This document shows positions 1 through 6,833 of a stretch of DNA of 8,305 nt, piece after piece. Location: contig JAGVIF010000256.1 of NCBI GenBank assembly GCA_020056205.1, positions 1 to 8,305 on the forward strand, given 5' to 3'. Each line of letters starts with the position of its first letter. Positions within the stretch are counted from its first letter, which is position 1. A program made the translations under genes and the position numbers. Source of the stretch: Lentisphaeria bacterium. GTDB lineage: Bacteria > Verrucomicrobiota > Lentisphaeria > Victivallales > GWF2-50-93. The notes beneath the pieces were generated by a model that saw only the letters and a list, made by a program, of their open reading frames with translations, searched no databases and was not told where the DNA came from.

Positions 1-1
1 A

Positions 2-250
2 ACCGGCTGTACTTTCAGCGCCGCGCTCGCCGCGAATCTCGCAAAAGGCTTTTCCCCTATTGACGCGATTCTCATCTCGCGCCGGTTCGTCCACTTTTCA
101 CTGCTTGAAAAAGTAAGATTGGGAAGAGACATTACCGGGATGTTTCCTCCTACTAAAAATAATTTTTATTTGAAAGGGAAAAACAAAAAAACGAAGGGAA
201 TAGAAATTTGCGAAATAAAGGATTCGGAATTTACTAATTTACCGGCATGA
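2..250 (+). CDS. ThiD-like hydroxymethylpyrimidine (phosphate) kinase, C-terminal part
   Basis: This is an open frame of 82 codons that enters from the left edge and ends at TGA 248-250. It begins with TGCTFSAALAANLAKG, which matches the C-terminal anion-hole and helix segment of ribokinase-fold pyrimidine kinases. In ThiD this segment reads roughly G-[TS]-G-C-T-x-[SA]-A-A-I-A-A. A Cys rather than the Asp of sugar kinases favours ThiD, which phosphorylates HMP and HMP-P in the cytoplasm for thiamine synthesis. The following helix (SPIDAILISRRFVHFSLLEK) also fits. The last 45 or so residues are lysine-rich and longer than the usual ThiD end, so a related PfkB or pyridoxal kinase is not excluded. 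The stop shares ATGA with the next start, so the downstream amidase is probably translationally coupled to it. Confidence 0.62.
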   Translation, partial: TGCTFSAALAANLAKGFSPIDAILISRRFVHFSLLEKVRLGRDITGMFPPTKNNFYLKGKNKKTKGIEICEIKDSEFTNLPA

Positions 251-1230
251 TATATTTTGTGAAAAAGATGAGGACATTACTTCCGGCTCTCGCTATGACT
301 CTTTTATCTCAAGCTAATCTTTTGACCGCCGGAGAAACTCCTTACATAAGGTATAAGGTCTGCAGCGGACAGAAGTATGTGTATCTTTCCGATTTGGCGA
401 AATATTACGGAATGACTCTTGCAAAGGGGCGCGAAGGCTGCGAAATTCGCTCTCGCGCGGCATCTTTCTCTTTCACATACGAAAAACGGGCGGGCTTATA
501 CAACGGAGTCAAAATACACTATCTTTTCGCCCCGGTTTTCGCCGCGCCCGAGCCACTTGTCAGCGAAAAGGACTACAAATTAATACTCGATCCTCTCATT
601 AGAGGCGCAAGAACTTTTCAAAAGAAGCCCGTAAAAACTGTTCTTATAGATCCCGGACACGGCGGAAAAGACAGCGGAGCTCAAACCAGATACAGGGAAA
701 AAGATTTAAATCTGGAAATATCAAGGAAGCTCAGAACCGAATTGCGGAAGAAGGGCTTTACGGTCTACATGACACGAGACAGCGACGTTTTTATAGAGCT
801 TGAAAACAGGCCGGCAAAGGCGCTTTCTTATAAAGCCGACATCTTTATTTCAATACATTGCAATTCCGCTCAGGATAGATATGTGCGCGGAATCGAAACG
901 TATTACCTTACGCCGGAGGGATCGCCGTCAACTTCGGACAAGAAGTCAAAAAACACAGTCGAAAAAGGAAATTCTTTCAACAAACAAAACCTCTGCCTCG
1001 CATATCTTATCCAAAGATGCGCCCTCGGAAATACCGGCACGGACGACCGCGGCGTAAGACATGCGAGATTCGCGGCGCTCAAGGGCGCGCCATGCCCGGC
1101 AGTCCTCGTTGAATGCGGTTTTATGACCAACGGCTGGGAGGAAAAAAATCTCGCGTGGAGCAAATATCAGGAAGGGATCGCGGAAGGAATCGCCGAGGCG
1201 ATAGTTCATTACAACAGCATAATGAAATGA
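247..1230 (+). CDS. N-acetylmuramoyl-L-alanine amidase (Amidase_3 family), exported
   Basis: A zinc amidase of 327 residues that should cleave the bond between MurNAc and L-Ala in peptidoglycan, acting in the periplasm in cell separation or wall turnover. Residues 1-29 form a signal peptide: a basic start (KK-MR), a hydrophobic core (LLPALAMTLL) and a likely cut near LTAG. Residues 40-120 resemble the small wall-binding or copper-amine-oxidase-like N-domain (YVYLSDLAKYYGM), a weaker assignment. The catalytic domain runs from about 130 to 325. It has DPGHGGKDSGA with H138, EKDLNLEISRKL with E151, SIHCN with H204, and VECGFM with E289, which are the three zinc ligands and the catalytic Glu of the AmiC/CwlV fold. 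The start at 247 lies in an ATGA overlap with the ThiD-like gene. No good ribosome site precedes it, and Met8 is an alternative start. Confidence 0.9.
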   Translation: MIYFVKKMRTLLPALAMTLLSQANLLTAGETPYIRYKVCSGQKYVYLSDLAKYYGMTLAKGREGCEIRSRAASFSFTYEKRAGLYNGVKIHYLFAPVFAAPEPLVSEKDYKLILDPLIRGARTFQKKPVKTVLIDPGHGGKDSGAQTRYREKDLNLEISRKLRTELRKKGFTVYMTRDSDVFIELENRPAKALSYKADIFISIHCNSAQDRYVRGIETYYLTPEGSPSTSDKKSKNTVEKGNSFNKQNLCLAYLIQRCALGNTGTDDRGVRHARFAALKGAPCPAVLVECGFMTNGWEEKNLAWSKYQEGIAEGIAEAIVHYNSIMK

Positions 1231-2360
1231 AAATAGCGGTGATAAAAAAAGATTACTCCGATTCAGGGGGAGGCGCGGAGCGGTACGCGAGGGAATTATG
1301 CGGCGGACTTGCGGAGCGCGGCAACGAGGTCTTCGTCCTGTCCCAGACTTTTAAGTCAGAGGACAGAAAAGGCATCCATCACATCCGGGTTCCCCAAAAA
1401 GCCCTGCGGCTCTCGTTCAGTTCCACTGTCAATTTTCACAGAAATGTCCGGAAAATTCCCGACAGGGGCTGTTACGATATATCATATTCGCTGTCAAGGA
1501 CTTATCCATCCGACTTTCACCGCGTTACGGAATCTCTTCACCGTGAGTGGCTGACAGTCGGCTACCCTTCATATCAAAGATTTAATCCGAGGCACTCAGG
1601 CATAATCGCGTTGGAGGAAAAAATATTCAAAGTTGAAAACACCAAATTTGTGATATGCAATTCAAATCTTACCGCAAGGCAGGTCGTTGAAAATTATAAA
1701 TTCCCTGAGGATCGCGTAAAAGTCATAAGAAACGGGGTGGATCATTCGGAGTTCAGCCCGCCGGAAAACGGTGAAAAAAATGAACTGAGGAAGCGGCTGC
1801 GCATTCCTGACGGCAAGTTCGTTCTCCTTTTCGCGGCGGCGGATTTCAGGATAAAGGGCCTCGTCAATGCGATAAAAGCTCTCGCTGTTTTGCCGGATTC
1901 GATTAAAAAAAACTGCGTCCTGATTGTCGCAGGTTCTGACAATCCATGGCAATATCAAAAACTTGCCGCAGAGAACGGATTGAGCGGCAATCTGCGTTTT
2001 GAGGGCAGAGTAAAAAAAATGAGAAATTATTACGCCTCTGCGGATATCCTTTTGTATCCGGCTCTATATGAACCGTTCTCGAATGTCTGCCTTGAGGCTA
2101 TGGCCTGCGGTCTGCCGATCCTTACAAGCAAAATGAACGGGGCGTCGGAAATTGTCATCGATGGTGTCAACGGCTATCTCGTTGACAACGCCGCAGAAGA
2201 GGAAAAAATAGCGTCAATAATTGCGAAATTCGCAGAAATGCCGCCCGAAACGCGCGCGAAATTCGCAAAAAACGCTTTTGAAACGTCAAAGGGATTTAGC
2301 TGGGAAAGGCATATAGAGGAAATTATCGCTTTGTTTAGATCCTACCTGCTTCTTCTGTAA
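1227..2360 (+). CDS. GT4-family glycosyltransferase, WaaG/RfaG-like
   Basis: A cytoplasmic or membrane-associated retaining glycosyltransferase with the GT-B fold, 377 residues long. It moves a sugar from a nucleotide donor, most likely onto a lipopolysaccharide core or another surface glycan. The N-terminal Rossmann half opens with MKIAVIKKDYSDSGGGAERY, the glycine-rich acceptor loop typical of the family, followed by GLAERGNEVFVLS. The C-terminal half has VKVIRNGVDHSEF (165-176), FAAADFRIKG (202-211) and the EX7E signature E282-PFSNVCL-E290, then CGLPILTSKMNGASEIV. The HREW region and overall length recall WaaG, but the exact donor and acceptor cannot be read from the sequence. I chose the start at 1227 (MKIAV) over a longer frame from 1113, because upstream codons lie inside the amidase and the ATGA overlap fits this cluster. 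The 3' end overlaps the convergent rodA-like gene by 19 bp. Confidence 0.88.
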   Translation: MKIAVIKKDYSDSGGGAERYARELCGGLAERGNEVFVLSQTFKSEDRKGIHHIRVPQKALRLSFSSTVNFHRNVRKIPDRGCYDISYSLSRTYPSDFHRVTESLHREWLTVGYPSYQRFNPRHSGIIALEEKIFKVENTKFVICNSNLTARQVVENYKFPEDRVKVIRNGVDHSEFSPPENGEKNELRKRLRIPDGKFVLLFAAADFRIKGLVNAIKALAVLPDSIKKNCVLIVAGSDNPWQYQKLAAENGLSGNLRFEGRVKKMRNYYASADILLYPALYEPFSNVCLEAMACGLPILTSKMNGASEIVIDGVNGYLVDNAAEEEKIASIIAKFAEMPPETRAKFAKNAFETSKGFSWERHIEEIIALFRSYLLLL

Positions 2361-3490
2361 TATGCCGAATTTGCCATGCCAAGCATAGCCATGGATACTA
2401 CGGTGAACGAGCCGCCGTAACTTATAAGGGGCAGCGGCAGTCCGGTTACAGGCAGCAATTTGATTGTCATGGCTATATTTATGAAGCTGTGCGCGAAAAT
2501 CACGGCAATAACTCCCAGCGTCACGAATTTTCCAAACGGATCGCTTGCGGCGGCGGCCGTCCTCAGAAGGGACGCGCATAGGAGGAAGTAGAGCAGGACG
2601 ACGGACGATGAGCCGACAAATCCTGTTTCTTCTCCTATTACCGAAAAGATGAAATCGGTATTAGAAACGGTTTGGGGCAGAAATCCGAGAGTATGCTGAG
2701 TGCCCTGCATGAATCCTTTCCCGGAGATTCCTCCGCTACCGACAGCCAACTGAGACTGCAAGCTGTTCCAGCCTCTGTCTTTGGGATCTCTTTGAGGATC
2801 AAGGAAGACCCGTATTCTTTCTTTCTGATAGTCTTTTAAAAATGGATATGAGGACGGAATAGTGATTAACAGCGCCACGGCCGCCGCGAGCATCCATTTC
2901 CAACTGAGTTTGGCCGCGAAAATCATGAAAAATACCATCGGGATTATCACCATGGCGGTGCCAAGGTCAGGCTCTAAGCATATAAGGAGAAAAGGGATAG
3001 CCGTCACCACGGCTATCGTTAAGACGCCGAAAAATCGGTTCACATTGAAATTTCTGAGAGTCAATACCCACGCGAGCATCAGGACGAGGGCGACTTTTGC
3101 AAACTCCGACGGTTGAAAACGGAATCCGGCAATGCTAATCCAGCTTTTTGCCGAATTTATCTCTACCCCCTGCACCAAGACCGCAATTAAAAGGATGACA
3201 CTTGACAAATAAATCAAAGGCGACAATACGCGCAAGTTTTTGGGATTAAATACGAAAGAGAAGAAAATCCATAACGCAAATCCCATGCAAACCCACAAGG
3301 CCTGCATCTTCCAGTAGTTTTGAACTTTGCCTCCTATCTGTTGTCCTATTCCATATACAAAAACAAGCCCTGTTGCGGCAAGAAGACAAACGACGGCGAA
3401 GTGCAAAAAATCAAAATTTCGTAGAAAGGCAATGAGGCGCGTTTTAATATTTTCTGAAAATGACATTGTTGTTTTTGTGCGATTTGTCAT
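2342..3490 (-). CDS. rodA: RodA/FtsW-family (SEDS) peptidoglycan glycosyltransferase
   Basis: An inner-membrane protein of 382 residues with about ten hydrophobic segments. SEDS proteins polymerise lipid II into glycan strands together with a class B penicillin-binding protein; RodA does this in the elongasome. Visible family marks are SAKSWISIAGFRFQPSEFAK (113-132), CLEPDLGTAM (171-180), RIRVFLDPQRDPKDRGWNS (225-243), QLAVGSGGISGKGFMQGTQ (247-265), GFLPQTVSNTDFIFSVIGEE (269-288) and the C-terminal LPLPLISYGGSF (351-362). Asp279 in the TDFIF segment probably corresponds to the Asp shown to be essential in RodA. The long GWN-QSQ-GSGG-GKG loop and the lack of division genes nearby favour RodA over FtsW. 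Met1 (3490) and Met9 (3466) are both possible starts, and neither has a clear Shine-Dalgarno site. Upstream lies the large palindromic element rather than a mreBCD/mrdA operon. Confidence 0.9.
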   Translation of the reverse strand: MTNRTKTTMSFSENIKTRLIAFLRNFDFLHFAVVCLLAATGLVFVYGIGQQIGGKVQNYWKMQALWVCMGFALWIFFSFVFNPKNLRVLSPLIYLSSVILLIAVLVQGVEINSAKSWISIAGFRFQPSEFAKVALVLMLAWVLTLRNFNVNRFFGVLTIAVVTAIPFLLICLEPDLGTAMVIIPMVFFMIFAAKLSWKWMLAAAVALLITIPSSYPFLKDYQKERIRVFLDPQRDPKDRGWNSLQSQLAVGSGGISGKGFMQGTQHTLGFLPQTVSNTDFIFSVIGEETGFVGSSSVVLLYFLLCASLLRTAAAASDPFGKFVTLGVIAVIFAHSFINIAMTIKLLPVTGLPLPLISYGGSFTVVSMAMLGMANSAYYRRSR

Positions 3491-3693
3491 AGTGTCTTTG
3501 TTTTAAGGTTATATGTTTTTAATCAGGAGTCAGCGACCGGCTACGATTTTCGCAATTTTATCAAAATGAAACTTTAGCCGATTTTAAGTAGAGCGACACC
3601 CCGAAGTCAGACGACTCTGGACACTGACCTACTTGTGCGGCAGTTTCAAAGGAGAATTTTCGATTGTCGATTTCAAGATTCTTCACCACAGAG

Positions 3694-3720
3694 ACACAAG
3701 GGACGCAAGGGACATAAGGG
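3694..3720. repeat. Three tandem copies of a 9-bp unit (AC-N-YAAGGG type)
   Basis: The copies are ACACAAGGG (3694-3702), ACGCAAGGG (3703-3711) and ACATAAGGG (3712-3720), followed by a partial ACACACG. They sit in the loop of the large palindrome, just after CTTCACCACAGAGACAC. The unit is too short and has no spacers, so this is a microsatellite-like tract and not a CRISPR. Confidence 0.8.
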
Positions 3721-3789
3721 ACACACGAAAATTTAGAAAACTTTTCTACTTTTTCCTTTTTTCACTCTCGCATTCCCGCACTTTAGCCC

Positions 3790-3824
3790 TTTAGAACTTC
3801 CGCATTTTAGAACTTTAGAACTTC
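3790..3824. repeat. Short TTTAGAAC repeats
   Basis: TTTAGAAC occurs at 3790-3797, 3806-3813 and 3814-3821. The last two copies are in direct tandem, and a related CTTTAGCC lies just upstream (3781-3788). The tract ends where the inner 17-bp arm of the palindrome begins. Confidence 0.7.
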
Positions 3825-3920
3825 TCCTTTGAAACTGCTGTTGGAGTTCACAGCCCCGAGGCCCCGCGGCTCGGGATCTTCGACTTTAGCGTGTCTCTTT
3901 CTTGGCAGTTTCTTATTGAT

Positions 3921-3939
3921 AAAACTGCGAAATTCGCAG
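3921..3939 (-). terminator. Possible rho-independent terminator after the RACo-like gene
   Basis: On the - strand, CTGCGA-ATT-TCGCAG (6-bp stem, 3-nt loop) is followed by TTTTATC. It begins 60 bp after the RACo-like stop codon, where a terminator for the acs transcript would be expected. The stem is short and the T-run has only four bases, so it is weak. It is built into the right arm of the palindrome. The left arm carries a degenerate copy facing the other way (near 3543-3561). Confidence 0.4.
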
Positions 3940-3999
3940 TCGGTCGCTAAATTCTACTTTCTACCTTCTTTTTGCTTGCGTCTTCATTTATTCTAAACC

Positions 4000-5925
4000 C
4001 TATCTTTGTTTTTGCCGCATTTGATCGAGTTTTGTTTTAACGGTTGGAAAGAGTTTCTGATTTGTGTGAGGGAGGAACATTGCGCCGGTGTATTGGTTCA
4101 TATATCCGGGCTCGGTGTTGAGTTCGATATAGGTCATTTTTTTGCACAAGTCAAGTTGTTTTTTTCTGAACTCCCGGGATATGAGGATCATATAGCTTCC
4201 GGTCAGCGATGAATTTCCGATGTAATGGAATTTTTCCATAGGGAGGTCTGGGATGAGGCCTATGATCATCGCTTTTTCGAGGTCGAGGAAGCGTCCGAAT
4301 CCTCCCGCTATGTAGATACTGGAGAGGTCGTTGAAACTCATTCCGACCTGATTCAGCATTAGAGCGCAGGCCGAATAAATCGCGGCTTTGGCGCGAATGA
4401 TATTTTCGATGTCCGATTCGCTTATTGTTATTTCCCTTCCCGTCGCGCTTTGTTTTGCCGAAACCATAATGTAAGAGGCGTTTCTTCCGTCCACTTTTAT
4501 CGCCTCTGATTTTTTCTTTCTGGTGAATTTTCCGGCGGCGTCAATCCATCCCGTGAGCAGAAGGTCGGCAAGGAGCGAAATCATTCCGGAACCGCATATT
4601 CCCATAGGTTTCACGTTGCCGATTGTCCAGTATTTGCAGATTCCGGTGACAGGCTCCACCGCCACTTTTTCGATTGCTCCGATGGCCGCCCGCATTCCGC
4701 AGTCTATGCCGCCGCCTTCAAACGCGGGGCCTGCGGAACACGCGCATGTCATCATAAAATTGTTGTTTCCAATGACTATTTCGCCGTTTGTTCCTATGTC
4801 AATGAAGAGGCTTATTTCTTCGTTGTCGGCGGCGAGGTCTGTGCACAGGAAGCCGGCGGTGATGTCTCCTCCGACATAACTGCCTACACTTGGTGAAATA
4901 TAAACCCATGAATTTGGGTTTATTGCGATTCCCACCTCTTCGGCTGAGAGATAGGGGGTTTTGAGGAGGGTCGGGGTGTATGGCTCAATTCTGATATATT
5001 CGGGATTGAGTCCGAGAAGGAGATGTACCATAGTCGTGTTTCCGGAAATCACGGCATCAGATATTGTTTCTGGATTTATATTGTGGTCGTCGCAAATCTG
5101 TCGGGTGAGACTGTTTATGGTATCAAGAACCTTCCGCCTAAGCTCATCAAGGTGTCCCGGCTTGCGCGCATAATTGATTCTGCTGATCACGTCCAGTCCG
5201 CATTCCACCTGCGCGTTGTAATCCTTTTTTGTTCCGACAATTTCGGCGAGATGAAGTGAGACAAGCTGGACGGCCACCGTTGTGGTTCCGACATCCACCG
5301 CGATTCCGTGATGATTCACGGTTGTATCTCCCGGCTCAAGGCGGATGACACTGTAACGCTCCTTCTCCCTGATGATTGTCGCAGTCACGAGGCCGTTTTC
5401 CGCGCGCAGTGTATCCGCGAGAACACGGATGACGGACAAAGGGTAGAGGAAGTCTTTTTTCCCCCATTCAAACTGAAGCTGTCGTGTAAGCCTGTCGAGA
5501 TCGGAAAGGCCGTCCTCATGCCGAGGCTGGGGAACATTTACGCGCCATTTCACTGTCAGCGGGTCATACTCCCATCGTTCCGGGAAAAGTTCCTGGCGCA
5601 CCAGGGTTTTATCTTCCGCCGCATCGGTGAATTTTCCTCCCGAGCGCCCGATCTGCTCCGGAATTTCAACGGTGATGTCGGATTCGAGGATTTTTGTTCT
5701 GCAGGCTAGGACATATCCTTCAGCCACGGAGACAGCGGAGAGTTTTCCCAGACTTTTTGAGTCGGCGTAGCCTGAAATTATTTTCACTATGCATTTGCCG
5801 CATGCGCCTTTTCCCCCGCACAGCGAGTCAATCCTGATCCCGGCGTCTCTCGCGGCTCGAAGGAGTTCAGTTCCCGCCGGAACTTCTATCGTCCTTCCTG
5901 AAGGCTTAAATGTGATTAAAGGCAT
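4000..5925 (-). CDS. RACo-like ferredoxin/ASKHA corrinoid-activation protein (DUF4445 type)
   Basis: A cytoplasmic protein of 641 residues matching reductive activators of corrinoid proteins. These use ATP binding or hydrolysis to return inactive Co(II) corrinoid to Co(I). The N-terminal 2Fe-2S domain (1-90) has Cys36, Cys42, Cys45 and Cys75 in CX5CX2C...C spacing. A linker and middle domain fill about 90-205. The actin-like ASKHA domain from about 206 has IAVDVGTTTVAVQL (208-221), SGNTTMVHLLLG (294-305), YVGGDITAGF (350-359), FIDIGTNGEI (374-383), CACSAGPAFEGGGIDCG (394-410), ICGSGMISLL (443-452) and IAGGFGRFLDLEKA (539-552). In acetogens such proteins serve either the acetyl-CoA synthase corrinoid protein or methyltransferase systems. 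The acsC fragment nearby on the same strand makes CoFeSP the likely partner. The start at 5925 is backed by AGGTG just upstream. The fragment of gene X ends 22 bp before it. Confidence 0.9.
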   Translation of the reverse strand: MPLITFKPSGRTIEVPAGTELLRAARDAGIRIDSLCGGKGACGKCIVKIISGYADSKSLGKLSAVSVAEGYVLACRTKILESDITVEIPEQIGRSGGKFTDAAEDKTLVRQELFPERWEYDPLTVKWRVNVPQPRHEDGLSDLDRLTRQLQFEWGKKDFLYPLSVIRVLADTLRAENGLVTATIIREKERYSVIRLEPGDTTVNHHGIAVDVGTTTVAVQLVSLHLAEIVGTKKDYNAQVECGLDVISRINYARKPGHLDELRRKVLDTINSLTRQICDDHNINPETISDAVISGNTTMVHLLLGLNPEYIRIEPYTPTLLKTPYLSAEEVGIAINPNSWVYISPSVGSYVGGDITAGFLCTDLAADNEEISLFIDIGTNGEIVIGNNNFMMTCACSAGPAFEGGGIDCGMRAAIGAIEKVAVEPVTGICKYWTIGNVKPMGICGSGMISLLADLLLTGWIDAAGKFTRKKKSEAIKVDGRNASYIMVSAKQSATGREITISESDIENIIRAKAAIYSACALMLNQVGMSFNDLSSIYIAGGFGRFLDLEKAMIIGLIPDLPMEKFHYIGNSSLTGSYMILISREFRKKQLDLCKKMTYIELNTEPGYMNQYTGAMFLPHTNQKLFPTVKTKLDQMRQKQR

Positions 5926-5929
5926 GCTT

Positions 5930-5934
5930 CACCT
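5930..5934 (-). promoter_or_regulatory. Shine-Dalgarno site of the RACo-like gene
   Basis: The - strand reads AGGTG, then four bases, then ATG at 5925. This supports 5925 as the true start and shows that the gene can be translated without the upstream fragment. Confidence 0.6.
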
Positions 5935-5947
5935 GTTTTACGAATTC

Positions 5948-6055
5948 CTAAATTCTCTTGCAGATACCGACAACTTTCTCATGATCTATTATGCCTCTGA
6001 AAATACTTTCAGTTGCCTTTTCGAAAGCTGTTCCTGCCGAAGCCCCCACAGGACG
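5948..6055 (-). pseudogene. C-terminal remnant of gene X, cut by the restriction-modification cassette
   Basis: Directly after the endonuclease stop codon (6056-6058) the same strand opens into a coding-like frame of 35 codons that ends in TAG. It contains GASAGTAFEKATESIF and ends GIIDHEKVVGICKRI. It has no start of its own apart from a possible GTG, and it ends 22 bp before the RACo-like ATG, the spacing expected of an operon partner. The composition is like the flanking genes and unlike the AT-rich endonuclease. I read it as the original C-terminus of the gene that followed acsC. The family is not recognisable. A pterin-binding methyltransferase-like C-terminal helix is conceivable but only a guess. 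Confidence 0.5.
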
Positions 6056-6826
6056 TTATCGCCATTTTAATGGATTCGTATGGTAGTTCATTTGCTTTGT
6101 ATTAATAGTTTTTTCAGTAAATAACAAGTTATCGGTTGGATTGAAGACAACATTAATATTAGGGATATCATCCAGATTGCTTACAACTATTAATGCATAA
6201 TCATTTCTGTACTCTTTTGCCTTATGAAATTCATTTTGTGTCATTCTAATACTCCCGTAATCGGTTCGCAATCCTTTTATTTCGGTAAGAAAAAAATGTT
6301 TCTTAACTTCAATTTGAAAGTCATATCCATCACCAAACAACCTTGCATCTTCCAAAATGCCATCTTTAAAATAATCAACTTTCTTGTAATTGTTCATAAA
6401 GAATAATTCTGCTTCCTGTCCTGTAATCTGGAGCTGTTTAAATTTGCTTTTTATTACTGGACTAATTTCTTGATTTGTCTTATCAACGATGGCAAACTTG
6501 TCCTCAAGATAAAGCTTTACAATATTTGCATAAGCATCTGCATCAAGATAACCGAAAAGCGAATCTATAAAAATCTTGCGGTGAACATATGCATCACCTT
6601 TTTGCCACCAGCCCTTTCTCCCATTATCAAAAAATGGATCAAATAAATCTTGCCTGTTTTTTACTGTTCCAATTGTTTCGGCAACTCCTTGCCTTACTAT
6701 ATATTCATAAAAATCAGCCTTTGTCTTAACACCAAACGACTTTACAAAACCCACATTGAATTTGGCAAGGCCATATCCAATCAAATTAAGAACCTCATAA
6801 TTCTTATGTTTACCCTGATTTTCCAT
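6056..6826 (-). CDS. Type II restriction endonuclease candidate, PD-(D/E)XK fold (DUF3883-like)
   Basis: A 256-residue protein encoded just 7 bp after the cytosine methyltransferase on the same strand, as expected for a restriction partner. The C-terminal part (about 160-220) has a PD-(D/E)XK core: GDGYDFQIEV with D169, then FFLTEIKGLR with E182 and K184, then SIRMTQNEFHKA and DYALIVVSNL. This order (GYD, ExK, TxxE helix, final strand) is that of the DUF3883 nuclease-like domain. The N-terminal 110 residues (LNLIGYGLAKFNVGFVKSFG, RQDLFDPFF, GWWQKGDAYVHRK) are unfamiliar and may recognise the target. The gene is markedly AT-rich, full of Lys, Asn, Phe, Tyr and Ile, unlike both flanks, which points to transfer. 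No Shine-Dalgarno site precedes the ATG. The cut site cannot be predicted. Confidence 0.72.
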   Translation of the reverse strand: MENQGKHKNYEVLNLIGYGLAKFNVGFVKSFGVKTKADFYEYIVRQGVAETIGTVKNRQDLFDPFFDNGRKGWWQKGDAYVHRKIFIDSLFGYLDADAYANIVKLYLEDKFAIVDKTNQEISPVIKSKFKQLQITGQEAELFFMNNYKKVDYFKDGILEDARLFGDGYDFQIEVKKHFFLTEIKGLRTDYGSIRMTQNEFHKAKEYRNDYALIVVSNLDDIPNINVVFNPTDNLLFTEKTINTKQMNYHTNPLKWR

Positions 6827-6833
6827 AAAACAA

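Larger units (their letters stand above)
3532..3948. repeat. Large imperfect palindrome (fold-back or MITE-like element) filling the intergenic gap
   Basis: Almost all of the gene-free stretch 3491-3999 is one inverted repeat. The outer arms 3532-3573 and 3907-3948 are reverse complements at 36 of 42 positions. They start AGCGACCG at one end and finish CGGTCGCT at the other. Weaker pairing continues inwards: GAGCGACACC...GAAGTC near 3591-3609 against GACTTT..GTGTCTC near 3882-3897. It ends in a perfect 17-bp inverted repeat, 3640-3656 against 3822-3838 (GCAGTTTCAAAGGAGAA). The arms are therefore about 125 bp each around a 165-bp centre with short tandem repeats. I saw no coding frame and no clear target-site duplication. 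It may be a non-autonomous fold-back transposon or MITE, or a structured RNA. It lies between the RACo-like gene and rodA, both on the - strand. Confidence 0.75.

Noticed and set aside
1113..1226. Longer N-terminus for the glycosyltransferase
   Set aside because: These codons lie inside the amidase in another frame and encode a basic, low-quality stretch. MKIAVIKK at 1227 is the normal start of the family and sits in an ATGA overlap.
3491..3531. rodA promoter
   Set aside because: A TATAAC-like box occurs upstream, but no -35 box sits at proper spacing, so I could not support it.
3694..3720. CRISPR array
   Set aside because: The units are 9 bp, directly abutting, with no spacers and no cas genes.
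3855..3875. GC-rich hairpin CCCGAG/CTCGGG as a terminator
   Set aside because: The stem is real but there is no T-run on either side, so it is treated only as part of the palindromic element.
4523..4879. 118-codon + strand frame
   Set aside because: Proline- and serine-rich antisense shadow of the ASKHA domain of the RACo-like gene.
5308..5709. 133-codon + strand frame opposite the RACo-like gene
   Set aside because: It is a shadow of the strongly supported RACo-like gene, with no family motifs of its own.
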